From contig JAHBSZ010000002.1 of NCBI GenBank assembly GCA_019638845.1, positions 310,001 through 374,000 on the forward strand: a stretch of 64,000 nt of DNA, given 5' to 3'. The position numbers and the translations under genes are program-made. This DNA comes from Salinibacterium sp. (lineage in GTDB: Bacteria; Actinomycetota; Actinomycetes; Actinomycetales; Microbacteriaceae). The notes beneath the pieces were generated by a model that saw nothing but the letters and a program-made list of their open reading frames with translations, was not told where the DNA came from and did no database searches. Positions 25,395 to 32,064 of the stretch are shown piece after piece. The first letter of the stretch is position 1. The number at the start of each line of letters is the position of its first letter.

Positions 25395-25407
25395 TAACCT
25401 TGGCGTC
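25395..25407 (+). promoter_or_regulatory. Leaderless -10 of first Wzy/WaaL-like gene (TAACCT, 7 nt)
   Basis: TAACCT at 25395-25400 is exactly 7 nt before the ATG at 25408. It sits in the 19 bp gap after the acyl-CoA dehydrogenase gene, so the ligase-like pair has its own start site. Confidence 0.5.
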
Positions 25408-26733
25408 ATGCGACTGATCGAGAACCGCCGCGCGCGCACGGGCTTTCTGGTGCTGATGCTGTTCACGCTTCTCGCGGGCGACGCATGGCGGTACACGATC
25501 GGATGGATCGGCTGGGGCATTCTCGTCGGCCTCATGACCGTGGCATCCGTGGCATTGCTCATCGCGCAGCGCGATCGATGGCGGCTCAATTCCCTCCCCT
25601 ACCCGCTGCTTGCATTTCTGGTGCTCGCGGCTCTGTCGGTCGCCTGGTCGTTCTATCCGGGCGCCTCCGCGCTCGGGGCAGCATCCACCTGGTTCACGGT
25701 TGCCGGTGCGGTCGCGGTCGCGGTGACCTACACCTGGGGAGAGATTCTGAGCGGCCTCGGGATCGCACTGCGATTCGCGCTTGGCCTCTCGGTGCTGTTC
25801 GAACTCGTCGTCGCCGTGATCATTCGACGCCCGGTGCTTCCCCCGATCGCACAGCCGGGAATCGACTACTCACACCTGCCTGACCCGATTCCGGTCATGC
25901 TCTACTGGTCACGCGACGAGCTGTTTGGTGATGGAAAGATTCAGGGAATTCTGGGCAATTCCGTGCTGCTTTCGTTCGTCGCACTGCTGGGCATCATCGT
26001 GTTCGGCATCCAACTCTTCGACAAGCACTACCGCAAGCGGTGGAGCATCGTGTGGCTCGCGGTCGCCGTCGCGTGCTTCGTCCTCACTCGTTCGGCCACC
26101 AACATCGTGGGGCTCGCGGTCGTGCTCGCGGTCGCTGCCGCGGTGCTGCTCGTCCGCAGGGCCGCGACCTCCCGCTCGCGGGGCATCACTTATGCCGGGC
26201 TTGCCGCGATCGGTTTCGGGGCGGTTGTCGGCGCCATCGTCTTCCTGCCCCAAATTCTCCGGCTACTCGGCAAGTCGTCTGACTTCACCAACCGGGGCGA
26301 AATCTGGACAAGCGTCATCGCGCTCGCTCAGGAGCGTCCGGTGTTTGGGTGGGGTTGGGTGAGCTACTGGGCACCGTGGGCTCCGCCGTTCGACACCCTC
26401 GCCTCGAACAACGGGGTGCGACAGTTGCACGCCCATGATGCGTGGCTTGATATCTGGCTTCAGCTCGGCATCATCGGTCTCATGGTCATGGGCGCTCTCG
26501 TGCTCTCCACGCTCGTACGATCGTGGGTGTACGCGATCGACCGCCCTCAGTCGGCGCCCGGTCTGCTGGGCGGATTTACCGCAGCAACACTGCTTCCCCT
26601 GCTGGTGTTGGTGGCATTGCTCGTGCAGAGTGTCGCCGAGAGCAAACTCCTCGTCGAGTACGGAATGTTCCTGCTCGCGCTGCTGGCGTTCAAGACGAAG
26701 CTCAGCGCGCGCGAGGAGTTGGCCGACCTGTGA
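25408..26733 (+). CDS. O-antigen ligase/polymerase-like (Wzy_C) membrane protein 1
   Basis: The 441-residue integral membrane protein has about eleven hydrophobic segments and the Wzy_C region: R-G-E-I-W near residue 300, then a large periplasm-facing loop with F-G-W-G-W-V-S-Y-W and L-H-A-H-D-A-W-L-D-I-W-L-Q-L-G. In WaaL and Wzy proteins a histidine in this loop is functionally important, and it is present here. It should join or polymerise polyprenyl-linked glycan repeats outside the membrane. It forms a tandem with a related gene that overlaps it by 4 bp (GTGA). Confidence 0.88.
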   Translation: MRLIENRRARTGFLVLMLFTLLAGDAWRYTIGWIGWGILVGLMTVASVALLIAQRDRWRLNSLPYPLLAFLVLAALSVAWSFYPGASALGAASTWFTVAGAVAVAVTYTWGEILSGLGIALRFALGLSVLFELVVAVIIRRPVLPPIAQPGIDYSHLPDPIPVMLYWSRDELFGDGKIQGILGNSVLLSFVALLGIIVFGIQLFDKHYRKRWSIVWLAVAVACFVLTRSATNIVGLAVVLAVAAAVLLVRRAATSRSRGITYAGLAAIGFGAVVGAIVFLPQILRLLGKSSDFTNRGEIWTSVIALAQERPVFGWGWVSYWAPWAPPFDTLASNNGVRQLHAHDAWLDIWLQLGIIGLMVMGALVLSTLVRSWVYAIDRPQSAPGLLGGFTAATLLPLLVLVALLVQSVAESKLLVEYGMFLLALLAFKTKLSAREELADL

Positions 26734-28031
26734 AGCCAATCCCGGGCGCAGGGACGGCCGTGGCGCTCGCACAGTTTGTGCTCGAGTCGCCCCGCTTTGC
26801 GCACGTCGTTACCGTCGCCGCTATCGGCGTCGCAGTGAGCGCTGAGTTTCTCGTTCGGCTGGTGGGCTGGGCTGGGCTGATTGGGATGCTCGCGGTGCTC
26901 GTGCTGTTGATGATCGGGATGTCCTTCGTTCGCCGGAGCGAGATCCGGTGGCTCGCCGCCCTACCCGTGTCGCTCGTGCTCTTCGTCGGGTGGACGAGCA
27001 TGTCGGTGCTGTGGACCACCTACCGATCCGCCACCGTCACTGGAATCGCCTACCTCCTCGCATTCACGATCATCGGTGTCGGGATCTCGTTGGTGCGCGA
27101 CACCATCCAGATCGTCCGGGCGTTCGGCGACGTCTTCCGGGCTGTGCTCGTCGTCTCGCTCGCTCTCGAGATCCTCTCCGGATTGCTCATCGACATGCCA
27201 ATAGGCTTTCTCGGCATTCAGGGCGACCTCAACACGCTCGGTCCCATTCAGGGCATCATGGCAAGCCGCAACCAACTCGGCCTTGTCGCGCTCCTTGCCG
27301 TCATCACTTTCGGAACCGAATTGCGCACGCGATCGGTGGGTCGTGGTCTCGGTGTGGGATCGCTCGTATTGGGCATCGCCGGGATTGCGCTCTCCCGTTC
27401 ACCCGTGATCAGCGCCGTACTCATTGTGGTCACCATCGCCGTGATCGCGCTCTACTTCCTGCGCCGCCTTCCCGCCGAACGCCGGACGATCTGGCAACTC
27501 GGTCTGCTCGTCGGGGCACTTCTGCTCGCCCTCGCCGCGTGGCTGACGCGCGCGCCACTCATCGCTCTGTTTAGCGCGAACAACGACATGACCTATCGGC
27601 TCACCCTGTGGCGACGCGTGGTCGCGCTCATCCCCCAGAATCCACTGGAGGGCTGGGGGTGGGTCGGCTATTGGCGGCCCAACATCATGCCGTTCCCCAT
27701 ATTTACCATCCCCGGTGAACGCGAACCGACCTCCGCCGTGAACGCCTTTCTCGACGTGTGGTTCCAGCTCGGACTTGTCGGGTTGGTCATCTTTGTCGGC
27801 CTCGTGGCGCTGACGTTCACCCGCTCCTGGCTGCTCGCGGGCCGCAAGCGCAGCACGGTCTTCACCTGGCCTGCACTCGTTCTGCTGGCACTCATCATCG
27901 CGTCCCTCGCCGAGAGTTCCATCCTCGTCGAGTACGGCTGGCTCATGTTCGTGGTGTGCACGGTCAAAGCCGCGCAAGAGCTCAGCTGGCGTGGGGCGTT
28001 CGCTCGGCCACTCGAACAGGAACCGCTCTAA
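26730..28031 (+). CDS. O-antigen ligase/polymerase-like (Wzy_C) membrane protein 2
   Basis: The 433-residue membrane protein is a clear relative of the preceding one, with the same order of helices and E-G-W-G-W-V-G-Y-W in the loop. The loop ends T-S-A-V-N-A-F-L-D-V-W-F-Q-L-G, so the histidine-aspartate pair of the first protein is replaced. The start GTG at 26730 overlaps the first gene's TGA. Tandem divergence suggests one polymerises and the other ligates, or the second has an altered acceptor. This is inference. Confidence 0.85.
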   Translation: MKPIPGAGTAVALAQFVLESPRFAHVVTVAAIGVAVSAEFLVRLVGWAGLIGMLAVLVLLMIGMSFVRRSEIRWLAALPVSLVLFVGWTSMSVLWTTYRSATVTGIAYLLAFTIIGVGISLVRDTIQIVRAFGDVFRAVLVVSLALEILSGLLIDMPIGFLGIQGDLNTLGPIQGIMASRNQLGLVALLAVITFGTELRTRSVGRGLGVGSLVLGIAGIALSRSPVISAVLIVVTIAVIALYFLRRLPAERRTIWQLGLLVGALLLALAAWLTRAPLIALFSANNDMTYRLTLWRRVVALIPQNPLEGWGWVGYWRPNIMPFPIFTIPGEREPTSAVNAFLDVWFQLGLVGLVIFVGLVALTFTRSWLLAGRKRSTVFTWPALVLLALIIASLAESSILVEYGWLMFVVCTVKAAQELSWRGAFARPLEQEPL

Positions 28032-28115
28032 CGCTCAGGATGCCGTCTCGGCCGGCGCCGGAGGGCGGTCCGTCGTGCCCGATGCACTTGGCGCATCCCG
28101 CGGGGAGCGTGTCGG

Positions 28116-28127
28116 TAGAGTGGTCTG
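28116..28127 (+). promoter_or_regulatory. Leaderless -10-like TAGAGT, 6 nt before GTG
   Basis: TAGAGT at 28116-28121 precedes the GTG at 28128 by 6 nt and probably starts the deacetylase/formyltransferase transcript. Confidence 0.4.
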
Positions 28128-28205
28128 GTGAGTCTTCAAGATCTTTCAGCGTTGGTCGTCTCTGAGGCAGGATCCATCGGGCCCGTGAACGGAGGCACTG
28201 CGTGA
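28128..28205 (+). CDS. Small open frame (25 aa) coupled to deacetylase-like gene
   Basis: A GTG 6 nt after a -10-like element opens a 25-residue frame (S-L-Q-D-L-S-A-L-V-V-S-E-A-G and onward). It ends in a TGA that overlaps the next gene's GTG (GTGA). I do not recognise it. It could be a leader peptide allowing ribosomes to reinitiate on the next gene, or the remnant 5' end of a lost gene. The region 28032-28127 before it holds only a CCGGCGCCGG palindrome. Confidence 0.35.
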   Translation: MSLQDLSALVVSEAGSIGPVNGGTA

Positions 28206-28951
28206 CTCCACAGCAGATCGACTACCATCTCGAGGATTTCACGGAGTCGGGGTATCGAGACATCCTCCAACTGGCAAAGTCGAAGTACCGATTCGAGCGA
28301 TTTGGGACCAGTGAGTTGGAGCCTCATTTGCTCTGGCGTCACGACGTCGACTTCTCTCCCCACCGGGCGCTACGCATGGCCGAAATCGAGGCGGAAGAAG
28401 GGGTGCGCTCCACCTACTTCGTGTTGCTGCACAGCGAGTTCTACAACTCGTTGGAGGCGGAAGCCGTCAAACGATTCCGTACGATTTCTGATCTCGGACA
28501 CGACATCGGGTTGCATTTCGACGCGTCCTTCCATGCGCCCTTTGCTGATCAGCTTGCGCTGGAGGACGCCCTCGTATTTGAAAAATCGATTGTTGAGCGA
28601 GTGTTCGGCGGCGAAGTGGGCGTGTTCTCCTTCCACAATCCGGAAATAGGCGGAGCGCTGAGCTTCGACGCGGACACCCTCGGAGGCATGATCAACGCTT
28701 ACGGGCGCGATCTGAAGGCCAAGTACGGGTACTGCTCCGATTCGGACGGGTACTGGAGGTTCAAGCGCCTTTCGAAGTTCCTGGAGGGGGGCGAGACCTA
28801 TGGGCAGGTCCTTACGCATCCTGAGTGGTGGACCCCATCGCCGATGCTTCCGAGGGAGCGCGTTCAACGCGCGATTGACGGCCGCGCCAAGGCAACGGGA
28901 GATTGGTATGACGACCTCCTGCTGAGGCTGGGGAGGCATAATGCCCGCTAA
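28202..28951 (+). CDS. Polysaccharide deacetylase-like (NodB-fold) protein
   Basis: The 249-residue protein has L-W-R-H-D-V-D-F-S near residue 42, the first motif of NodB-type deacetylases (metal Asp), and later D-I-G-L-H-F-D near residue 98, resembling the histidine motif. No signal peptide is seen, so it would act in the cytosol, probably on an N-acetylated nucleotide sugar or precursor. It overlaps the formyltransferase-like gene by 11 bp. Deacetylation followed by formylation of the same amino group is an attractive pairing but unproven. GC content looks lower here than in flanking genes, so recent acquisition is possible. Confidence 0.7.
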   Translation: MTPQQIDYHLEDFTESGYRDILQLAKSKYRFERFGTSELEPHLLWRHDVDFSPHRALRMAEIEAEEGVRSTYFVLLHSEFYNSLEAEAVKRFRTISDLGHDIGLHFDASFHAPFADQLALEDALVFEKSIVERVFGGEVGVFSFHNPEIGGALSFDADTLGGMINAYGRDLKAKYGYCSDSDGYWRFKRLSKFLEGGETYGQVLTHPEWWTPSPMLPRERVQRAIDGRAKATGDWYDDLLLRLGRHNAR

Positions 28952-29867
28952 GTTGGTGCTCGTTGGGTGCTTGGGGTCAGGGTTGGACCTAGCCGAACGC
29001 CTGATCGCGACTGGCGTCAAGTTCTCTCATATCGTCAGCATCCACCCTGACCATAAGGCCGTGGCGCAAATCGCCGGGTACAGCGATTACACAAGCTTCT
29101 CGGAGCGCCATGGGATCCCGATCCATTACGCGCGCGACTACGGCTTGGGGCACGAGGACGACCTGGACTTCTTCAGGGAGCAACGGTTCGACCTCCTAGT
29201 GCAGGGCGGTTGGCAACGACTGTTCCCAACGACCATGCTGAACACCCTCAAAATTGGCGCCATCGGCGTGCACGGTAGTTCCGATTTCCTGCCCAAAGGG
29301 AGGGGCCGTTCGCCAATGAACTGGTCCATCCTCGAAGGTCGCGAGCGCTTCATCCTGAGCCTGTTCCTTATGGAACCCGGGGCAGATGACGGCCCGGTCT
29401 TCGATTTTGAGATGTACGACATCAACGCGTATGACACGATTCGGACGCTCTACTACAAGTTGGTACTCGCCACCGAGAGAATGATTCTTCGGAATCTCGA
29501 CGCCTTACTGGAGGGGCGTGTTTCGCCGGTAGAGCAGACCGGAGAACCCACCTACTATACGAAGCGCACCCCAAAGGATGGGCGCATCGACTGGGAACTG
29601 CTGGACGTTCAGGATGTGCACCGGGCCGTCCGGGCGCAGACGCGACCGTATCCGGGCGCGTTCGCGCAGATCGATGGTCGATGGGTTCGGATCTGGACTG
29701 CCCAGATTTTCGACACCCGTCTCGTGTTCCCCGGCAAGCCTTATGGCGCCATCGTGGCGCGGTTTGGCACGGACCTCGTCATCAACTGTCGAGGCGGACT
29801 CCTATTGGTGACCGAGACCGAAGACATCGCAGGTATCGAGTTTTCGACCCTCGGCATCGAGGCCTAG
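28941..29867 (+). CDS. Sugar N-formyltransferase-like protein (formyl-H4F transferase fold)
   Basis: The 308-residue protein resembles the formyltransferase domain of ArnA, VioF and Fmt. It has the core H-G-S-S-D-F-L-P-K-G-R-G-R-S-P with H111, followed by F-L-M-E-P-G-A-D-D-G-P with D149/D150. In characterised enzymes an Asn two residues before the His completes the catalytic triad; here that position is Gly (G109). A C-terminal half follows (about 190-308) with R-P-Y-P-G-A near residue 235, typical of the OB-like extension. It probably formylates an amino sugar for the surface glycan. Lower GC and TTA and ATA codons suggest horizontal origin. It converges on the next gene with a 6 bp gap. Confidence 0.75.
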   Translation: MPAKLVLVGCLGSGLDLAERLIATGVKFSHIVSIHPDHKAVAQIAGYSDYTSFSERHGIPIHYARDYGLGHEDDLDFFREQRFDLLVQGGWQRLFPTTMLNTLKIGAIGVHGSSDFLPKGRGRSPMNWSILEGRERFILSLFLMEPGADDGPVFDFEMYDINAYDTIRTLYYKLVLATERMILRNLDALLEGRVSPVEQTGEPTYYTKRTPKDGRIDWELLDVQDVHRAVRAQTRPYPGAFAQIDGRWVRIWTAQIFDTRLVFPGKPYGAIVARFGTDLVINCRGGLLLVTETEDIAGIEFSTLGIEA

Positions 29868-29873
29868 GTCGCA

Positions 29874-31016
29874 TTAGGATGCCGCGAGCCGCACGTCGAT
29901 CGCCTCGACAAGCTGTTCGGCCCGCCGCGCGTAACTGTGATCGCGCAGGGTGCGCGCCTGACCCGCCGCCGCCACGGCGTCGAGCCGCGCCGGGTCGGCG
30001 AGCAGAGCCGCCGCGAGGTCGGCTGCCTCCTCGACGTTCGAGTAGGCGAGCACCTCGGTTCCCGGTTCGAACAACTCGGCCAAGTTGCTCTTGACCTCGG
30101 TCACCAGTGCTGCCCCGGAGCCGGTCGACTCGTACATCCGCATGTTCACCGCATAGTCACCGGCTATGGATCCGTGCCGGTTGACGACGAGTTTGCTCTG
30201 GCCCAGCAGCGCGAACATCTCTTTGCCCCACGCGGGGCCGGCGTAGTGCTCAGAGAGGCCGGCGGCGAGGAGGGCATCCGGGTCTGCCGAGCCATAGATC
30301 TTCAATCCCGGAACGCGGCGAGCGACGGCCTGGAGCAGCGGTGTGGTTTGGGGTTGGAGGCGCGAAAAGCTGCCGATGAAGATCGCGTCGATGGGACGGG
30401 TGGACGCCGGACTCGTGGTCGCCCAACGCTCGTCGAACCCGAGCGGGACCCCCGCCGAATGCAGACCCCAGCTCGTCGCGGTCTGCACGATCGTGGGAAG
30501 CGCCGAAATGATGAGGTCGTAGGAAAGCAGAAACCGTTTAGGCGGAAGAGGAGACGCGATCTCGCCGACAAGCAGGCCCGTGTGCTTGCGAATCTCGCGG
30601 GCCAACGTGGGGGGAAGGAGATTGATGTCCTGAACGAAGACCACGTCTGGCTTGTGGTGTTTGATCTGATCGAGCAGCAGCCCGTGGAGGTGCGGAACGC
30701 GGTGCAGCATCGAACTGACGACCGGCAATCGAGAAAGATGAGCACCGTACGCCCAGCCGCCGCGCCACGGCGAACGCGACCCTGACTCCCGCGCCCACAA
30801 TGCTTGCAGCGCGAACGCGTTCGGAATGACGATGTGCGCATCCCACCCGAGCGCACGGAAGTTGCGCGTGTACGCGCCGCCCGTGCCGAATCCGAAGTCG
30901 AGGGTGCTCTCGAGGGCGACGTCGTAACTGTCTCCCGCGGCCGGACGCTGTTCGAGACCGAGCGCCTGCAGCATCGAGAAGTAGTACGAGTCGACGAAGA
31001 GGATCGATCGGCTCAC
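29874..31016 (-). CDS. CgeB-like glycosyltransferase (GT-B)
   Basis: The 380-residue soluble protein has the CgeB/GT-B C-terminal pattern: I-F-I-G-S-F-S-R near residue 210, V-V-N-R-H-G-S near residue 278, and N-M-R-M-Y-E-S-T-G-S-G-A near residue 290, the region that binds the nucleotide sugar. It should add one sugar to the growing lipid-linked glycan. The GTG start at 31016 lies 6 nt after a TAGGCT -10 on the minus strand and is divergent from the next glycosyltransferase, with 40 bp between starts. Donor and acceptor are unknown. Confidence 0.82.
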   Translation of the reverse strand: MSRSILFVDSYYFSMLQALGLEQRPAAGDSYDVALESTLDFGFGTGGAYTRNFRALGWDAHIVIPNAFALQALWARESGSRSPWRGGWAYGAHLSRLPVVSSMLHRVPHLHGLLLDQIKHHKPDVVFVQDINLLPPTLAREIRKHTGLLVGEIASPLPPKRFLLSYDLIISALPTIVQTATSWGLHSAGVPLGFDERWATTSPASTRPIDAIFIGSFSRLQPQTTPLLQAVARRVPGLKIYGSADPDALLAAGLSEHYAGPAWGKEMFALLGQSKLVVNRHGSIAGDYAVNMRMYESTGSGAALVTEVKSNLAELFEPGTEVLAYSNVEEAADLAAALLADPARLDAVAAAGQARTLRDHSYARRAEQLVEAIDVRLAAS

Positions 31017-31028
31017 TGGGCAAGCCTA
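31017..31028 (-). promoter_or_regulatory. Leaderless -10 of CgeB-like gene (TAGGCT, 6 nt)
   Basis: Minus-strand TAGGCT (31028-31023) lies 6 nt from the GTG at 31016. It forms a compact divergent promoter pair with the element at 31044. Confidence 0.45.
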
Positions 31029-31043
31029 ACGGCGGTGACTGGG

Positions 31044-31056
31044 TAGTGTTGTGCGG
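31044..31056 (+). promoter_or_regulatory. Leaderless -10 (TAGTGT, 7 nt before ATG)
   Basis: TAGTGT at 31044-31049 is 7 nt before the ATG at 31057. This rules out the GTG at 31051, which would lie upstream of the start of the transcript. Confidence 0.5.
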
Positions 31057-32064
31057 ATGCAGAACCCCCATGCATATTGCACTTACTTCGACAGCGGCTA
31101 TCTCTCCCGTGGCGTCACTCTGATCGCGTCACTGCGCGCCCACGGCGACGACTCCCCGGTGTGGATCATGGCACTGGACGACATCGCGCGGGACTACCTC
31201 ATGGACGCTGCGATCCCCGGCGTGCACGTGATCTCGGTGGCCGCCCTCGAGGCGGTGATCCCCGAGCTCGGGCCTCTGCGTGCCACGCGCTCGCGTATGG
31301 AGTACTACTTCACCTGCACGCCCCTGCTCATCCGCTACGTCATGGATCAGGCGGCCAGCGGCACGGCTGTCATCTACCTCGACGCCGATCTCTACTTCTT
31401 CGACGATCCCTCGGCGGTCTTGACCGCCATGGGATCGTCGTCAGTCGGGATCATCGAGCACAAGTACCCCACTCGCCTGCAACGACGACTCGCCAAATAC
31501 GGACGCTTCAACGTCGGCTGGGTGGGCTTTGCCGACGACGCCGAGGGCCGCGCAGTTCTCGACTTTTGGGGATCCAGCACGCTCGAGTGGTGTTCAGACA
31601 CGCCTCAGGACGGTAAGTACGCCGACCAGGGCTATCTCGACAGATTTCCGGCGTTCCCGGGTGTCGCCGTGCTGCCCTCCCCCGGCATGAATCTCGCCCC
31701 GTGGAACACGTCTGGCCATAACCTCGGCACGGATGCCCGGGGCACGGTTCTCGTCGGTGACGCCCCTCTCGTGTTCTTCCACTTCCACGGGCTCAAGCGA
31801 TCCGGCCGGTGGTGGATCAGCGCGCAACTCGTTTACGGGGCGGGAATGGGCGCCGTGCTCAGGGACCACGTGTATCGGCCGTACATCGAGCACCTCGAAC
31901 GCGTCGCATCCGTGATCGCCGACAGCCCACTCGCCCCACCGACAGCGATCAGCAAGCGTGGCGTCGGCCTTCGCGGAGTCGTCTTCCGCGCGCAGGCGTC
32001 CGTCATCAAGGGCGTCGCCATCCTCACGAGAAGCGCGTTACCGGCCGGACGTGCTAGCCGATGA
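31057..32064 (+). CDS. GT-A nucleotide-diphospho-sugar transferase (GT8-like)
   Basis: The 335-residue protein has a short N-terminal strand (Y-C-T-Y-F-D), then V-I-Y-L-D-A-D-L-Y-F-F near residue 110 with the DxD metal motif of GT-A glycosyltransferases, and F-N-V-G-W-V-G-F near residue 150. This resembles GT8 and nucleotide-diphospho-sugar transferases that retain anomeric configuration. The C-terminus overlaps the FG-GAP gene on the other strand by 11 bp. Sugar specificity is unknown. Confidence 0.82.
   Translation: MQNPHAYCTYFDSGYLSRGVTLIASLRAHGDDSPVWIMALDDIARDYLMDAAIPGVHVISVAALEAVIPELGPLRATRSRMEYYFTCTPLLIRYVMDQAASGTAVIYLDADLYFFDDPSAVLTAMGSSSVGIIEHKYPTRLQRRLAKYGRFNVGWVGFADDAEGRAVLDFWGSSTLEWCSDTPQDGKYADQGYLDRFPAFPGVAVLPSPGMNLAPWNTSGHNLGTDARGTVLVGDAPLVFFHFHGLKRSGRWWISAQLVYGAGMGAVLRDHVYRPYIEHLERVASVIADSPLAPPTAISKRGVGLRGVVFRAQASVIKGVAILTRSALPAGRASR

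Noticed and set aside
28032-28115. CCGGCGCCGG palindrome and GATGC/GCATC repeat after the second Wzy/WaaL-like gene
   Set aside because: They are short GC-rich palindromes expected in high-GC DNA; no terminator or operator context.
28202-31016. Recent mobile element around the lower-GC genes
   Set aside because: No transposase, integrase, terminal repeats or target duplications were found; only composition hints at transfer.
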